Positions 23,400-35,515 of a stretch of DNA of 64,000 nt are shown piece after piece. Numbering within the stretch: position 1 is the first letter of the stretch; each line of letters opens with the position of its first letter. The notes below the pieces were generated by a model, which saw only the letters and a program-made list of their open reading frames with translations, searched no databases and was not told the DNA's origin. Source of the DNA: Inia geoffrensis (taxonomy: Eukaryota; Chordata; Mammalia; Artiodactyla; Iniidae). The translations under genes were made by a program, and so were the position numbers. Where the stretch lies: contig CM070905.1 in NCBI GenBank assembly GCA_036417435.1, positions 62,141,092 to 62,205,091 of the forward strand, read 5' to 3'.

Positions 23400-23815
23400 A
23401 CACTACATATGGGTACCGCAGAAGCTGCCTGTGTACCCCTTCAGCCCCCATAGAAGTAGCCACTCATTCCCAAGTCATTTTCTTATACTTTTACCACATA
23501 TGGTATATAATTCCAAACTATATATAGTATTGTTTTGCTTGTTTTAAAAGTTTATATAAGTACTGTTATTTTCTTTGTCTTCTGCTGCAATTTGCTTTTT
23601 CTAGTCATTGCTGCATTTGTCAGATTCATCTGTGTTGATATTTGTAGTTGATATTTATCTGGTCCATTCATTTTAACTACTGTATAGTATTTCTTTGCAT
23701 GAAGATACCATAATTTATTTACCCCTTCTCCTGGTAGCAGGCATTTATACCCTGTCTCATAGACAATGCTGCCATCAACAGTTCTGTACATGTTTTGCTT
23801 CACAGAACTTTGTAC
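23400..23815 (-). repeat. Old L1M/HAL1-like LINE fragment
   Basis: Reversed LINE 3' region with 'tactgtatagtatttctttgcatgaagataccataatttattt', 'gcaggcatttata' and 'gacaatgctgccatcaa', resembling eroded L1M/HAL1 3' ends. Confidence 0.45.
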
Positions 23816-23924
23816 CTTCAGTTTAGTTTTGTTTGTTTTTAATACATGAGAGGAATTTTTCTTTTTAGTCTAGTCACATTTTGTGGGCCTCAGTTTTTTC
23901 ATTATAGTGGTAGTAAGATTGAAC

Positions 23925-24362
23925 TGCGGACAGTCCCTGACTTACAATCGTTCAACTTAACGATATTTCAACTTTAAAATGGCATAATATGCATTCCGTA
24001 GAAACTGTACTTTGAATATTGGATTTTGATCTTTTTCTGGTCTAGCAATATGCAGTATGATCACACAATCATGAGGGTAAACAACTGATACACTGACAAC
24101 CATTCTGTACCCCTATAACCATTCTGTTTTTCACTTTCAGTATAGTCTTCAATAAATTACATAAGATATTCCACAGTTTATTATCAAATAGGATTTGTGT
24201 TAAATAATTTTACCCAACTGTAGGCTAATATAAGTGTTCTGAGCACATTTAAGGTAGGCTGGGCTAAGCTATGATGTTTGGTAGGTTAGGTGTATTAAAT
24301 GCATTTATGACTTACGATAGTTTCTACTTAAGCCCATTGTAAGTCGAGGAAGATCTGTGTCT
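23925..24362. mobile_element. Non-autonomous DNA transposon with terminal inverted repeats
   Basis: The left end (cagtccctgacttacaatcg, from 23938) pairs with the reverse complement of the right end (cattgtaagtcgaggaagat, about 24337-24356). The interior includes 'gtaggctaatataagtgttctgagcaca' and a repeated 'ggtaggctgggctaagc'. There is no transposase frame. I recognise it as a common eutherian MITE-like element, probably Tigger-related, but do not assign a name. Confidence 0.6.
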
Positions 24363-24544
24363 CTTTTATATCTTTTCTAGTTCAAAATTGCATTTTTATA
24401 TAGGTTACTTAACTAGGTAATGTGAATTACTGGATTTTGTTATTAGTATAATTTCACAGTCCCATTAGTGTATCTCTTCAAGTCATTCTGTAGGATGTGG
24501 ATTTTACTTTTGCAAGGGAAGGTTCCATTGTGAGCATTTTTGAG

Positions 24545-24969
24545 GACAAAAATATTTGCACTAACCATATGACCCAGCAATCCTGCTACTGGACATATAC
24601 CCAGGGAAAACCATAATTCAGAAAGACACATGCACCCCAATGTTCATTGCAGCACTATTTACAATAGCCAGGTCAGGGATGCAACCTAAATGCCCATCGA
24701 CAGACGAATGGGTAAAGAAGATGTGGTACATATATACAATGGAATATTAGTCATAAAAAGGAATGAAATTGGGTCATTTTAGAGACGTGGATGGACCTAG
24801 AGACTGTCATACAGAGTGAAGTAAGTCAGAAAGAGAAAAACAAATATCGTATATTAACACATATATGTGGAATCTAGAAAAATCGTACAGATGAACCGGT
24901 TTGCAGGGCAGAAATAGAGACACAGGTGTAGAGTACAAACGTATGGACACCAAGGGGGGAAAGCGGGTG

Positions 24970-25004
<35 letters not shown>

Positions 25005-25105
25005 GATGAATTGGGAGATTGGGATTGACATGTATGCACTGATGTGTATAAAATGGATGACTAGTAAGAACCTGCTGTATAAAAAAAATTAAATTTAAAA
25101 ATATA
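24545..25105 (+). mobile_element. 5'-truncated L1 3' end
   Basis: Forward L1: the ORF2 C-terminal block from 'catatgacccagcaatcctgctactgg' to the stop after 'catatatgtggaatctag' (about 24877), then a 3' UTR and an A/T-rich tail near 25081-25105. The 3' UTR contains a (TG)n run. It serves as a reference for where the L1-A ORF2 stop should be. Confidence 0.8.
24967..25005 (+). repeat. (TG)n microsatellite in L1 3' UTR
   Basis: About 19 TG units with one TTT interruption near 24984. Likely polymorphic in length. Confidence 0.95.
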
Positions 25106-25368
25106 TATGCAATATTAGAAATGTTCATTAACTCTAATGGCACAAGACACTAAATGTGTTTCCCCTTGATTTTGTTTCTCTTTCCTGGAATTTATAGTAA
25201 CTACAAGTGCTACTAATTAGAATAAACACAATTATATATTGATGCATATGTGAGGTAGGCTGTCTACTTATGCTGGATCAGCTTCGTCTGGCATCAGTCT
25301 GGACACAGAACTCTGTCCCTCTACTTTATTCTACAAGAGTTCCAGTCACATTGAGCACTTTGTGTCTG

Positions 25369-25376
<8 letters not shown>

Positions 25377-25399
<23 letters not shown>

Positions 25400-25579
25400 T
25401 GCGGTGCACGGGCCTCTCATCGCTGTGGCCTCTCCCGTTGCGGAACACAGGCTCCAGACACGCAGGCTCAGCGGCCATGGCTCACGGGCCCAGCCACTCC
25501 GCGGCATGTGGGATCTTCCCGGACCGGGACATGAACCCGCGTCCCCTGCATCTCAACCACCGCGCCACCAGGGAAGCCC
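25377..25579 (-). mobile_element. CHR-type SINE (short form)
   Basis: Reverse complement of the cetacean CHR SINE with a long T-tail at left (25377-25400). A perfect 16-bp target duplication, tgtgtctgttctcttt, lies at 25361-25376 and 25580-25595. A small deletion near 25550 removes part of the tRNA-like head. Confidence 0.95.
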
Positions 25580-25759
25580 TGTGTCTGTTCTCTTTAAATT
25601 TGATTGAAATTTATAGGGTCATAGCATTCTGTTGCTGCCTTTGCCTTTCTCTCTCTTTTGCTTCTTACATATTAAATGAAAACCTAATGTAAGAATGAAT
25701 AGGAATAGTACAGTAATGAAGAACGTAGTAGAGAATCTGAAGCAGTGGGAGATTAAACC

Positions 25760-26560
25760 TGACTGAAAGACCTGGAAAGGATTCTTAGATGAAGGGGAAT
25801 TCAAGCTGGGCCTCAAAGGGTGAAGACCTTAAAGGTCTGTGACAAGGAGGAGGAATGGGGAGCCTCCGAACTAGGCCATCTCTTTGCCTATTACCAACAC
25901 CAGAGCAGCCTCTAATATCGCCTCACAGAACAGAAGAAGCACTTAGCTCTGCCCAAATTTCTGGCCTACAAATATGTGAGGTGTGAAAAAAAAATAGTCG
26001 TTGTTTCAAGTCCTAAGTTTGTAGTGATTTGTTATGCACCAAGAGATAACAGAAATGCAAGCAAAGCCAAGGAGGGGAATGATTTTTTTTTTTTTCTGAT
26101 GCTTGCTAAAGACAATACTTAATCATCTAAAACCTCTCTCCCCAAAATACAATACTTAGTGTAATTTAGAACTTCTAGCAGGAAGACTGAGTTTGGAGAG
26201 AATTCCAGGCAGAGGAAATGACCTGAACAAAGATAGCAAGGCAAGGAAGGACAGGATATATGTAAAGCAGACAGTAATTAGATGTGACTGGGAGTAGGGT
26301 ACCTCTTGGGGAGTAGGGTAAGACTAGACAAGAAAGGAAGGTTAGGACATGGTTACCAAGGGCCTTGAATGTGAAGTTGAAGAGACCGTATGACACAGAG
26401 CCCCTGAAGACATTTTGGAAAGAGAAGTACTAGTGGGACTCTTTAGGAAATCCTTTCCAATATTTCTGTAATGGACTCAAATGTGAAGAAATTAGGGGAT
26501 CCATTTGGAAGCTATTGCAAGATGTTATGTGAGTTTGATTTGTGAAGACTGGAAAATAGA
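25760..26560 (-). repeat. L2-type LINE fragments
   Basis: Reverse L2-like motifs: 'aaagacctggaaaggattcttag', 'gggcctcaaagggtgaaga', 'gaattccaggcagaggaaatgacctg', 'ttaccaagggccttgaatgtgaag'. Likely one old element broken by unrelated sequence at about 25860-26160. Confidence 0.45.
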
Positions 26561-27095
26561 TGGAAAACATTTTGGGCTGGGCCACCATTAACCTACTCAG
26601 TGCATTCTGGGAGTTAAAAGAGTGGCCCCTCTTCAAGATCTTTTACTTCCAACTGTTAGAAAATTGTTGTAATATATTTATTTAGGTAGAATAAGACACT
26701 TGACTGAAGTCTACTGGGAATTTGTTTTAAGTCTACACATCCACGATGTGAATGCTCCTCCCCCCCCATATGTGACACTTTTGTGCAGTACACAACTTGT
26801 ACAACTATGCCTGTGACCATAATCATGTGAGTATGAGTGATAGGACTTGGTAACTAATTGTATTATTTCTCAGAGGGAAAAAAGGAAGAAACTTCAAGTC
26901 TGGCTGGCAGGGAAGTTGGTAATAATATTAATACAACTGGAACCTATTCTTAGCAAGTATGTCCACAAAACAAAATTATTCTAAACATGAATAATTTAAG
27001 ACATTAATAATTTTGTTCATTGATCCCAGTAGTTTGCATTTACTCAATTAGAATTTTGTTATCTTCTAGAATTTCAGCTTTCCAACCCTTTGTGA
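26561..27095. other. Unique sequence
   Basis: No gene or named repeat. A C-run of nine lies at 26758-26766. Confidence 0.4.
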
Positions 27096-27099
27096 CATC

Positions 27100-27275
27100 T
27101 GAGAATGTTGACCAATCCCTCTTCCCTTTTGGGTTCCATAAGCCCTTCTCTCCTATATCTTTTCCTTCTTGCCCGAGCATTGCTTTTTCTCAATCTCCTT
27201 TGCAGGCCCCCTTTTCTCAGGTTTTCATTCTTGTGCCTTTGCATACAGCGGGTGCACAATAAGTATTTGTTGAAT
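27100..27275 (+). repeat. L2 3' end
   Basis: Pyrimidine-rich L2 3' region ending with 'gcctttgcatacagcgggtgcacaataagtatttgttgaattgaa', the diagnostic L2 terminus. Confidence 0.65.
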
Positions 27276-27799
27276 TGAATCACATTGCCTTTGAAAGATC
27301 AGGTTCAGGTTGACCAGGAGACTGACTTATAGGCGCCAGGGACTAAGGGTGTGCCGGAATTCAGAAAGTAGAAACCTATCCTAAATACAGTTCCTTGTTT
27401 TAGGATCTGTTTTCCACACAATGGGTCACTCTTTATTGGGGAATTCCTGTACTGTTGATCTGTTCATCATTGTTTAGCAGTGGCTTACCACGAGAACAAA
27501 TTATTTACACTGGCAGTGTCAATAAGGATGTGTCTAACTCAGAAGATACTTTCAAATAATATAATGAAGCTTCCCCAGCTTTTAGCTTGGGAAGAGTGAA
27601 AAGTTACTTAAAAAAAAAACTCAACTCATATTCAAGTACATAAGAGTTAAATAAGACGACATTTAAATATTTTCATTTGCGATTACTTGCTAACATTCTT
27701 ACCACCACTGCCATCCCCTCCCACCACCCATTCACCTAGGTTTCTTTTGCTTTCATTTTTCATGAGGCTTGTGTATCAAGGCAAACCCAAGAACTCTGC

Positions 27800-27990
27800 T
27801 CTTCTGATACAACTTCACAAACATTTATTGTGTGGCTGCTTTGTGCAAAGTGCTATGGGAGACCTCATGAAAGATACAGAGGTTTCAGATTGCTTCTGCC
27901 CTGCAGGAGAGCCTGGCTTAATGGGAGAAGTAGACACATATGCAACTGCTCCAGGGCAGGTGATGACAAGGGTCATAATATAGTGCAGAC
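27800..27990 (-). repeat. L2-type 3' end fragment
   Basis: Reverse L2 pattern: 'cacaaacatttattgtgtggctgctttgtgcaaagtgctatggg', 'gattgcttctgccctgcagga'. Confidence 0.5.
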
Positions 27991-29302
27991 AGAGCCAGGA
28001 TTCCCTGTGTAAACATCACTCTAAGACTGAGCCACATACATGGACTTGCCATATTTCTTTTCTAAATTGCAGGTTTGACTCTTAACCTTCCTGGGTTGGA
28101 TTAAAAAGTGTTTTCTTCGAAGATTCTTGAGTCAAAAATGCACTATGATAATTAAGATTTAACAGAATTTAACGAAAAATGCATAGAGTAACATTAATTT
28201 TGCCAGACTTTTTAAATGTGTTTAAGTCGGCCCTGTCAAAAGAAACTAGAGAAAACTAGAGTGATACTAAGTAAACAAGGATATAAAACAGGAGTTTTAT
28301 GTTTACATAAGCCCAGTATTTAGGAAATAAATATCCTGAAATTCCCTAGCCAAGTTATATTTTAAAATATGTTTTAAGCACAAGAAAAAAGTTACAAACA
28401 GCATAGTAGGAGAGAATAAATATAACTCTCATAAATATAATGAGGTAGTATTTAAAATATTGAATGGATCATTGCTATTTAATTAAGGTGCCTTTTATTT
28501 AATTAAAACCAATGACATTTTTATAGTTATTGGAGAACCAAAGACATTTGAATTTATTTGAATTTTTAAAATTTAAATGCATTTAAGATTTAAAATTTAA
28601 ACAAAAAATGTTTGTTTCTTTTTAAATAATCGTTGCCTCTCTATTAACTAAATCTCAAAAAGATGGATGGGTGAAATTAAACCACATATACATAATATAC
28701 AAAAATGATACTAAAAATCATTTTAACTTTTGTTTTAAGCTAGTTGTAAAATTAAATGATATGATTTGTATAGTAAGTAAACAATTCAGGTTCACTGATT
28801 TAATAACATGATGATTTGCAACTTTTACTTAAATTCATTCCTCTTACTAAGATGAAATGCAGCTTCTTCATAGAGGCATATTACCTAGTTTTCCTTTGCA
28901 TTTTCATTAAAAATATAAAATCAGAAATGAATAGCATGTCAACCAATTTTACAGATGATAGTAAATTGGGAAACATCTCAAATAATAAAGTAAGAAAAGC
29001 ATCACAAAGATACCTAAAAAGGTTTAGAACTATCACAGGAAATAGTGAGATTCAGCCTAAGAAAATGCAAGCTAATGCATGTAAGAGCAAATAATCTGAA
29101 ATAGATATTCAATGGGAGAAAATGCTTAGTAATGCTGAAAGGCAGCCGAGGTGGTATCAGACAGCAAAGTAGGTATGAGATTGCAATGGGATGTGGCAGG
29201 TACAAAGAGCTATTGCCATTTGGAGTCATCTTGCAAACTCATTACAATGGAGAAAGGAAGCAGAAAGCTCCTACAAACGACACTATTAAGAACATATTTG
29301 TC
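27991..29302. other. AT-rich sequence without recognised genes
   Basis: About 1.3 kb of AT-rich DNA. The plus-strand frame at 28816-29094 has low-complexity Lys/Ser/Asn composition and no known domain, so I do not call it a gene. Confidence 0.4.
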
Positions 29303-29431
29303 AGACTTCCCTGGCGGTCCAGTGGTTAAGACTCCTCACTTCCAATGCAGTGGATGCAGGTTCAATCCCTGGTCGGGGAGCAAAGATCCCACATGCCATG
29401 TGGCATGGCAAAAAAAACAAAAAACAAAAAA
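29303..29431 (+). mobile_element. Short tRNA-derived SINE (CHR-related)
   Basis: Begins 'agacttccctggcggtccag', has 'aggttcaatccctggtcggg' (B-box-like) and ends in an A-rich (CAAAA)n tail. A perfect 12-bp target duplication, aacatatttgtc, lies at 29291-29302 and 29432-29443. It lacks the second half found in the other CHR SINEs here. Confidence 0.9.
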
Positions 29432-29443
29432 AACATATTTGTC

Positions 29444-30695
29444 TTATACCAACCCAAGAGCATCCAAACAAGTAGCTGCCAATATTTTGAATAATTTGGA
29501 AAATAGAAATTATAGTGCTTAGAATAGGGAAGAATTGGCTTAATAAATAAGATTTTAAAAATAAAATTCCTTCTCTGTGGTTAAGTAATAAAACAGTATG
29601 AAGTTATATGATGTATTTAAGCAACTTACTGGAAGACAGACTTGTTCAGATTAGACTGAGACCATGGATTCTGGGAATAATGTGAACACTTTTATAGGCA
29701 GTTCTCAACATCTAGGCCAATTGTGCAGATTGCAAAAGAGCATCTTAAGACAATGATGGGAGCTGAATCACTCGAGGTGAGTTTGGAGTTCATGAAGGAC
29801 TCCACGAAGTAACAGTGCCAGAATTGATTGGAAACAGTGTGTTTTAACAGTGAGGTCATATTTCTACTGTTGTCTCTACTGGTCAGATTATTCTGCCTCA
29901 TTGTTTGTGGTTCAGTGTTTACACTCTAGGACCATTCATATGTCTTTGCCAGGGTACCGTCTCTTTTCTCTTAGCACCTTTTTTGATCTTGGCTTTTAGG
30001 ATTTCTTTGACTGGGTACCTTTTATGTCTGCCACTGGCCTTCTGTTTCTTTTGAAAGCACTTCCTTCCCTATGTATACATGCTATCCTGTTTTAGCGCCC
30101 ATCATATTTGTATTTCAGCTGCCACTATCTACTACTGGTGGCACCTCTTTGCTCTGACTCTATCATTAATAAGGACACATCAAATCAGATGTTATCTTGA
30201 CTTCTCATACTCAAAATTATTGAAGCCCTGTTCCTAGCCATCTCTTCCCAAATCCAGCAAATATACAGCTTTCCACATAGGCTGGTAAGGACAACATCTC
30301 ACTGATAAAAAGCCTGAACTCTTTCTAACCCTCGCTCATATCCTATCTTCTCACCACTTTACTCTTTATGTATCTGTTCCTTTTCCTTCAATAACCAAAT
30401 TCTTACTCTGGTTTTGAGATCTTTCTCTCAAAAGATTCCTTTTCTTTGTAACATAATATTCCAGTGTTTAATAATAATGATATTTAATAAAATTATACCA
30501 TTGTCTCCAAAACTGTTGGTGACTTATAAAAACTTTCTAATTTAAATTAAATTTCTGTATTTTGCTACTTATGTAAAATCATAGGAAAAGGAAATTAATC
30601 ATATTAAGCAAATTTTTAAAATTTTGTAGCTTAATGTTAAAGCTCTAAAAGTTGCCTTTCAAAATGGAAAATTGTTAGGTCATTGAATTTGTTAA
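29444..30695. other. Unique sequence
   Basis: No confidently named repeat. Pyrimidine-rich sequence at 30230-30420 is vaguely L2-like. No gene recognised. Confidence 0.4.
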
Positions 30696-30699
30696 CTTT

Positions 30700-31190
30700 C
30701 ATCAAACTGTCAATCATGTCTTGAGTTCCATCTCTGTGTCAGGGATTGAGCTAGGCCTGCACTGAGGATTATAAGTGACATGTGGTCTTTGGCCTTAAAA
30801 GGCTCACATTCATGTTATGGGCAGTAATTTTGGTTGGTTGACTGAGAAACCATTCATATGTTTAATAAATATTTATGGAGCTCTGGCCCTCTGCAAGGCA
30901 CTATGCTAGGGTCTGAGGATACAGTATGGGAAGCAGGACACATAAGATCCCTGCCCATGTGGGTTTCAGTGGGCAGGGGCACTTAACCTAATAGGTGAGT
31001 GTGGAGGAACTATAGAAGGATAGAAGTCAGGGGTGACAATGGGGAAGAGTACTGCAGAGCAGAGGGGGCTTACAGAACTGAAAGAGGGTTGATGTGAATT
31101 TACTGTAGATTCAGTTGGGGACTGGTGAGCTTGACTGTTAAAGAGAGAAGAGAAGAGGGCTGATAGCTAGAGGAACACCTGAGATTCTTA
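30700..31190 (-). repeat. L2-type fragments, two adjacent 3' ends
   Basis: Two successive reverse L2 3' ends. The first is at about 30710-30815 ('gtgtcagggattgagctaggc'). The second starts at about 30855 ('gtttaataaatatttatggagctctggccctctgcaaggcactatgctagg') and reads into GA-rich sequence. They may be separate insertions. Confidence 0.5.
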
Positions 31191-31324
31191 CAGGCTTACC
31201 CAATAAACACAAGCTGTAGTTTTAGAAATAAAATGGCCTATCCAAAATTTTAGAAATAATTATCTTCCCCCTATTTAGTATCTTTGAGATATTTTTCTGA
31301 ATACTTATTAAATTCTTAGCTAAG

Positions 31325-31554
31325 GGCTTCCCTGGTGGCGCAGTGGTTGAGAGTCCGCCTGCCGATGCAGGGGACACGGGTTCGTGCCCTGGTCCAGGAA
31401 GATCCCACATGCCGCGGAGCGGCTGGGCCCGTGAGCCATGGCCGCTGAGCCTGCGCATCCGGAGCCTGTGCTCCGCAACGGGAGAGGCCACAACAGTGAG
31501 AGGCCCGCGTACTGCATAAAAACACACAAACACAAAAATAAAAATTAAAAAAAA
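31325..31554 (+). mobile_element. CHR-type SINE (short form)
   Basis: Starts gggcttccctggtggcgcag and ends after 'gaggcccgcgtactgc' with an A-rich tail. A perfect 11-bp target duplication, tcttagctaag, lies at 31314-31324 and 31555-31565. Confidence 0.95.
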
Positions 31555-31722
31555 TCTTAGCTAAGAAAGTAGTATGTGTTGCGTGTGTGTGTGTGTAAGT
31601 GTAAGTGGTAGAATGGTTCTCCTTAGTTACAAATGATTTTAATAATGGAATAATAATTTTAATCAGAATTAGCCTTCTGATCATTTGTTTGGGATAGAAT
31701 CTTATGTTAGAATCCAAATATG

Positions 31723-32083
31723 GGGGACTCCCCTGGTGGCGCAGTGGTTAAGAATCCACCTGCCAATGCAGGAGACACAGGTTTGAGCCCTGGTCTGCGA
31801 AGATCCCACATGCTGCAGAACAACTAAGCCCGTGCACCACAACTCTGAGCCTGCGCCCTAGAGCCCGCAAGCCACAACTACTGAGCCCACATGCCGCAAC
31901 TACTGAAGCCTGCTTGCCTAGAGCCCCTGCTCCACAATAAGAGAAGCCACCACAATGAGAAGCCCATGCACTGCAACGAAGAGTAGCCCCCGCTCACCGC
32001 AACTAGAGAAGGCCTGCGCGCAGCAACAAAGACCCAATGCAGCCAAAAATAAGTAATAAATAAATAAATTTATTTAAAAAAAA
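31723..32083 (+). mobile_element. CHR-type SINE (long form)
   Basis: Same tRNA-like head as its neighbour 170 bp upstream but a longer body of 'gagcccgcaagccacaactactg'-type repeats, a 3' part with 'caactagagaagg' and 'aacaaagacccaatgcagcc', and an (AAAT)n tail. A 14-bp target duplication lies at 31709-31722 and 32084-32097 with one mismatch. Confidence 0.93.
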
Positions 32084-32816
32084 AGAATCCAAGTATGCCA
32101 GAACCCAAATGTAGCAGTTTCCTCATTTTAATAAAATTGTGGTTACAGATTACAGTTCATCAGATTATAATAGTGCAACCTTGCCAGTAAGCAGCAAAAT
32201 TTACTTGTCTGTTTCTTCTTCCAGGGTACCTATGTAGAGTTAATTCAATCAATTTTTAAAAATATATTTTTTACTACAAGTTATTGCTTATCACAGGCAA
32301 ACCCAATGACATACTTGTATCTGCAGGACAACAATTTATATTAGGAAGTAAAACTTTTACTATTTAACATTAGAGTTCATCTGATTAATAAACTGATATT
32401 GCCTCAGGTCTCAAACTTTGTCGTGAATAAAATAGGTCCTCATCCTGTTTAAAAACAGTGCACCAGCTGCAAGTCCAGAAAACACTTGCTGTTGCTCACA
32501 TAATAAAAGAACCCCCTAAGCCTTATAATTTGTAGATTCATAACCACTTCTTGTTGAATTTATTCCTCTAAATGGTGCAGGTGCTGCTTTGGTTTAAAAC
32601 ATATAACCCTCTTTAGGCAATCTGCAAGTACCCCAAGGTGCTTAATTTCTTCCCTTCTTATATTGTGAGCTGGTTGAACTCAGCACTTCATTTAAAGCTC
32701 AAAGATGTGATTGTTTTGAAACTTACCTAATATTCCTTTTTTTAAATCATTTAAATATAGATGTAATTTCCTACAAATGTGTAATTGATCATTTAAGATT
32801 TGGACAGTTCATTTTT

Positions 32817-32891
32817 ATTTATTTTTTATTGAAGTATAGTTGATTTACAATGTTGTGTTAATTTCTGCTGCATAGCAAAGTGATTCAGTTG

Positions 32892-32922
<31 letters not shown>

Positions 32923-33629
32923 TCTTTTTTTATATTCTTTTCTATTATGGTTTATCACAGGATGTTGAATATAGTTCCCTGTGCTATACAGTAGGACCTT
33001 GTTGTTTATCCATTCTGTATATGAAAGCTTACATCTACTAACCCCAACTTCCCACTCCATCCCTCCTCAGCTCCCTCCCCCGTGGCAACCACAAGTCTGT
33101 TTTCTATGCCTGTGAGTGTGTTTCTGTTTCACAGATGGGTTCTTTTGTGTCATATTTTAGATTCCAAATATAAGTGATATCGTATGGTATTTGTCTTTCT
33201 CTTTCTGGCTTACTTCACTTAGTGTGATAATCTCTAGTTGCATTCATGTTACTGCAAATGGCATTATTTCATTCTTTTTTATGGCTGAGTAGTATTCCAT
33301 TGCATATCTGTACCACATCTTCTTTATCCATCCATCTGTCAATGGACATTTAGGTTGTTTCCATGTCTTGGCCATTGTGAATAGTGCTGCTATGAACATA
33401 GGGGTGCATGTATCTTTTTGAATTAGAGTTTTGTCTGCATATATGCTCAGGAGGGGTATTGCTGGACCATATGGCTATTCTATTTTTAGTTTTCTGAGGA
33501 ACCTCCATACAGTTTTCCATAGTAGCTGTACAACTTATATACATTCTCACCGACAGTGTAGGAGGGTTCCCTTTTCTCCACATCCTCTGCAGCAGTTGTT
33601 ATTTGTAGAGTTTTTAATAATGGCTATTT
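32817..33629 (-). mobile_element. 5'-truncated L1 3' end
   Basis: Minus-oriented L1. The 3' UTR starts 'attttttattgaagtatagttgatttacaatg', then come ORF2 C-terminal sequences to 33629. A 17-bp target duplication (ttgga[c/t]agttcattttt) lies at 32800-32816 and 33630-33646 with one mismatch. A (TA)n run lies within the 3' UTR. Confidence 0.9.
32892..32919 (+). repeat. (TA)n microsatellite
   Basis: Fourteen TA units inside the L1 3' UTR. Confidence 0.95.
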
Positions 33630-33649
33630 TTGGATAGTTCATTTTTAAC

Positions 33650-33795
33650 CATATTGTTCATTTATTCAAACATGTTATGACCCTGTCATGTTCCAACACA
33701 GGTCTAGATGCAGGTGATATATTGGTGAATATTGATACAACAAAAATTCCTAGCCTCATGGAAACTTAGAGTCTAGTGTGAAATTTATTTTCTGG
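33650..33795 (-). repeat. L2-type 3' end fragment
   Basis: Reverse L2 end: 'gttcatttattcaaacatgttatgaccctgtcatgttcc', 'ctagcctcatggaaacttagagtctagtg'. Confidence 0.5.
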
Positions 33796-34164
33796 TGGAT
33801 TCTATGAGGATTCTTGCCTATTCTGCTTTCACAGAACCTCTGGTGTGATGGAATCTAGGCAGCTGTTTCAAGTTCTGTCTTTTAAAATCCTTCCGTCTTA
33901 AAAAGTTGGCATAAATGTGTTGCTTCAGAAATGGCTGCTGCTATTAATTGTGAATAGTGAACATTCCAAGAAGTTAAACTTTCAATCAATAGTAAGATTA
34001 AACAGTTTGCATTGCTAAGCACATTTATTTTAGGTTTCAACTCTGGAGTATTAGTGTCTGGAATTATTTCATTAATAAAGCAGTGTTTTCACACAGTTTA
34101 GTAAGAGGATAAACAGTTTTCCAGGAGATCATCAGTGTTAGGCTAATATGAGTTCTACAGTATA

Positions 34165-34310
34165 CTATTATTATACCTCTGTATGACAGATGCAGAAGCT
34201 CAGACTGAAGTAACTTGCCCAAGGTTACAAAGCTAGCTGGAGGCAAGGCCAAGATGAGATCCCAGGCTGTCTGGCTCTCAGACTCTTATGTTCTGCTGCT
34301 TCTCGTACTT
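34165..34310 (+). repeat. MIR fragment
   Basis: MIR 3' half: 'gatgcagaagctcagactgaagtaacttgcccaaggttacaaagctagc', 'ctggctctcagactcttatg'. Confidence 0.7.
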
Positions 34311-34344
34311 AAGATATGCTTTCGTATGACCCTTCTTGCTTTTT

Positions 34345-34557
34345 TTTTTTCTTTTTTTTTTTTTTGCGGTACGCGGGCCTCTCACTGTTGTGGCCTCCCC
34401 CATTGCGGAGCACAGGCTCTGGACACGCAGGCTCAGCGGCCATGGCTCACGGGCGCAGTTGCTCCACGGCATGTGGGATCTTCCAGGACCGAGGCACGAA
34501 CCCATGCCCGCTGCATCGGCAGGCGGACTCCCAACCAGTGTGCCACCAGGGAAGCCC
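34345..34557 (-). mobile_element. CHR-type SINE (short form)
   Basis: Reverse complement of the short CHR SINE, T-tail at left. Target duplication ccttcttgctttt lies at 34331-34343 and 34558-34570. Confidence 0.93.
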
Positions 34558-35279
34558 CCTTCTTGCTTTTTGTGTGTTCTAGTGACTTGCTTTCTCTCAG
34601 GTATGTGAATATTAGTTTGGATAGTACATACATTGTATGCTGAATATGAAAGTGAACATTTTTAATTATGTTTTTTTCCCCTGATTCATAACTATCCTAT
34701 ATTTAAAAGCTTTTTTTTAGTTGTAAGTCCAGCATTACTTACAATGTGACCTGGAAGTTCATTTGTTTTTGTTCTTAATTATGTTTGCTTGTTTATTAAT
34801 TTATATATTTGTTTCCTTATACCTAGTACCCTGAAAGATTTATCAAATTTAAAATGAAAATTTAATCAAATTCATTGTGTACAAAATTATATTTTTCTGT
34901 ACCTCTGGAAAACAATGGAAACAGAAAAGCAGGCTTTTCCCATAAAGAGAAAGAGCCCAAGTTTGGAGAGGGATTTCCTCTTTTCTCACTGCAGTATTTC
35001 GAGTTGCTTCTCCCCCTTTGGGTTTTGGCTGGAGCAGGTATTTCTGCCATTGTAACTCCACACCCTGCTCCCTCCCACATCTGTGCTGCTTGCTTCCTGG
35101 ACTACCCTCTCCTGCTTCTCATCCTCCTAGGTCCGCTGATGGCAGCTTCTCTGACAAGGCTGTGCTCACCTCCCAGTCTGCAGGAGCTGTCTTCTTCAGT
35201 GTTGCCTTCATTTTCTTAGCTCATTTGTTTATTGTTTATTAAATAGAACAGTGGGGTTTTGTTTGTTTTGTCTTGTTTC

Positions 35280-35515
35280 TTTCACTGCTAACTCCTCAGC
35301 ACCATTGTGCCCGGTGTATATTTGGTGTTTGATAGTCGTTGAATGAATGCATACCTCTATTATAGCACTCACTGATTTGTATTTAATAGTTTTATACATT
35401 TTTCTCCTTGCCCAGACTGTAAGCTTCACATTTTATTTGTCTTTGTATTTTCCCCCATGTTTATAATCTGTTCGGTAGTCAGTAAATGTTCATCGAATTA
35501 ACGAATGAGTGACTA
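35280..35515 (+). repeat. L2 3' end
   Basis: Two L2-like termini: 'gtgtttgatagtcgttgaatgaatg' near 35330 and 'cagactgtaagcttcacattttatttgtctttgtat' through 'agtcagtaaatgttcatcgaattaacgaatgag' near 35500. Confidence 0.6.

Noticed and set aside
24790..25143. His/Thr-rich frames around the TG tract
   Set aside because: Translation of the (TG)n microsatellite on the minus strand.
25270..25692. A 140-codon frame rich in Pro, Arg and Gly, and similar frames at 31222-31717, 34215-34643, 40494-40793, 49925-50281, 52699-52974 and 56462-56789
   Set aside because: All lie in CHR SINEs and translate the same GC-rich repeat in various frames. They are not genes.
29303..29431. A tRNA gene, from its A- and B-box-like motifs
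   Set aside because: It is the tRNA-derived head of a SINE with an A-rich tail and target duplication. The cloverleaf is degenerate.
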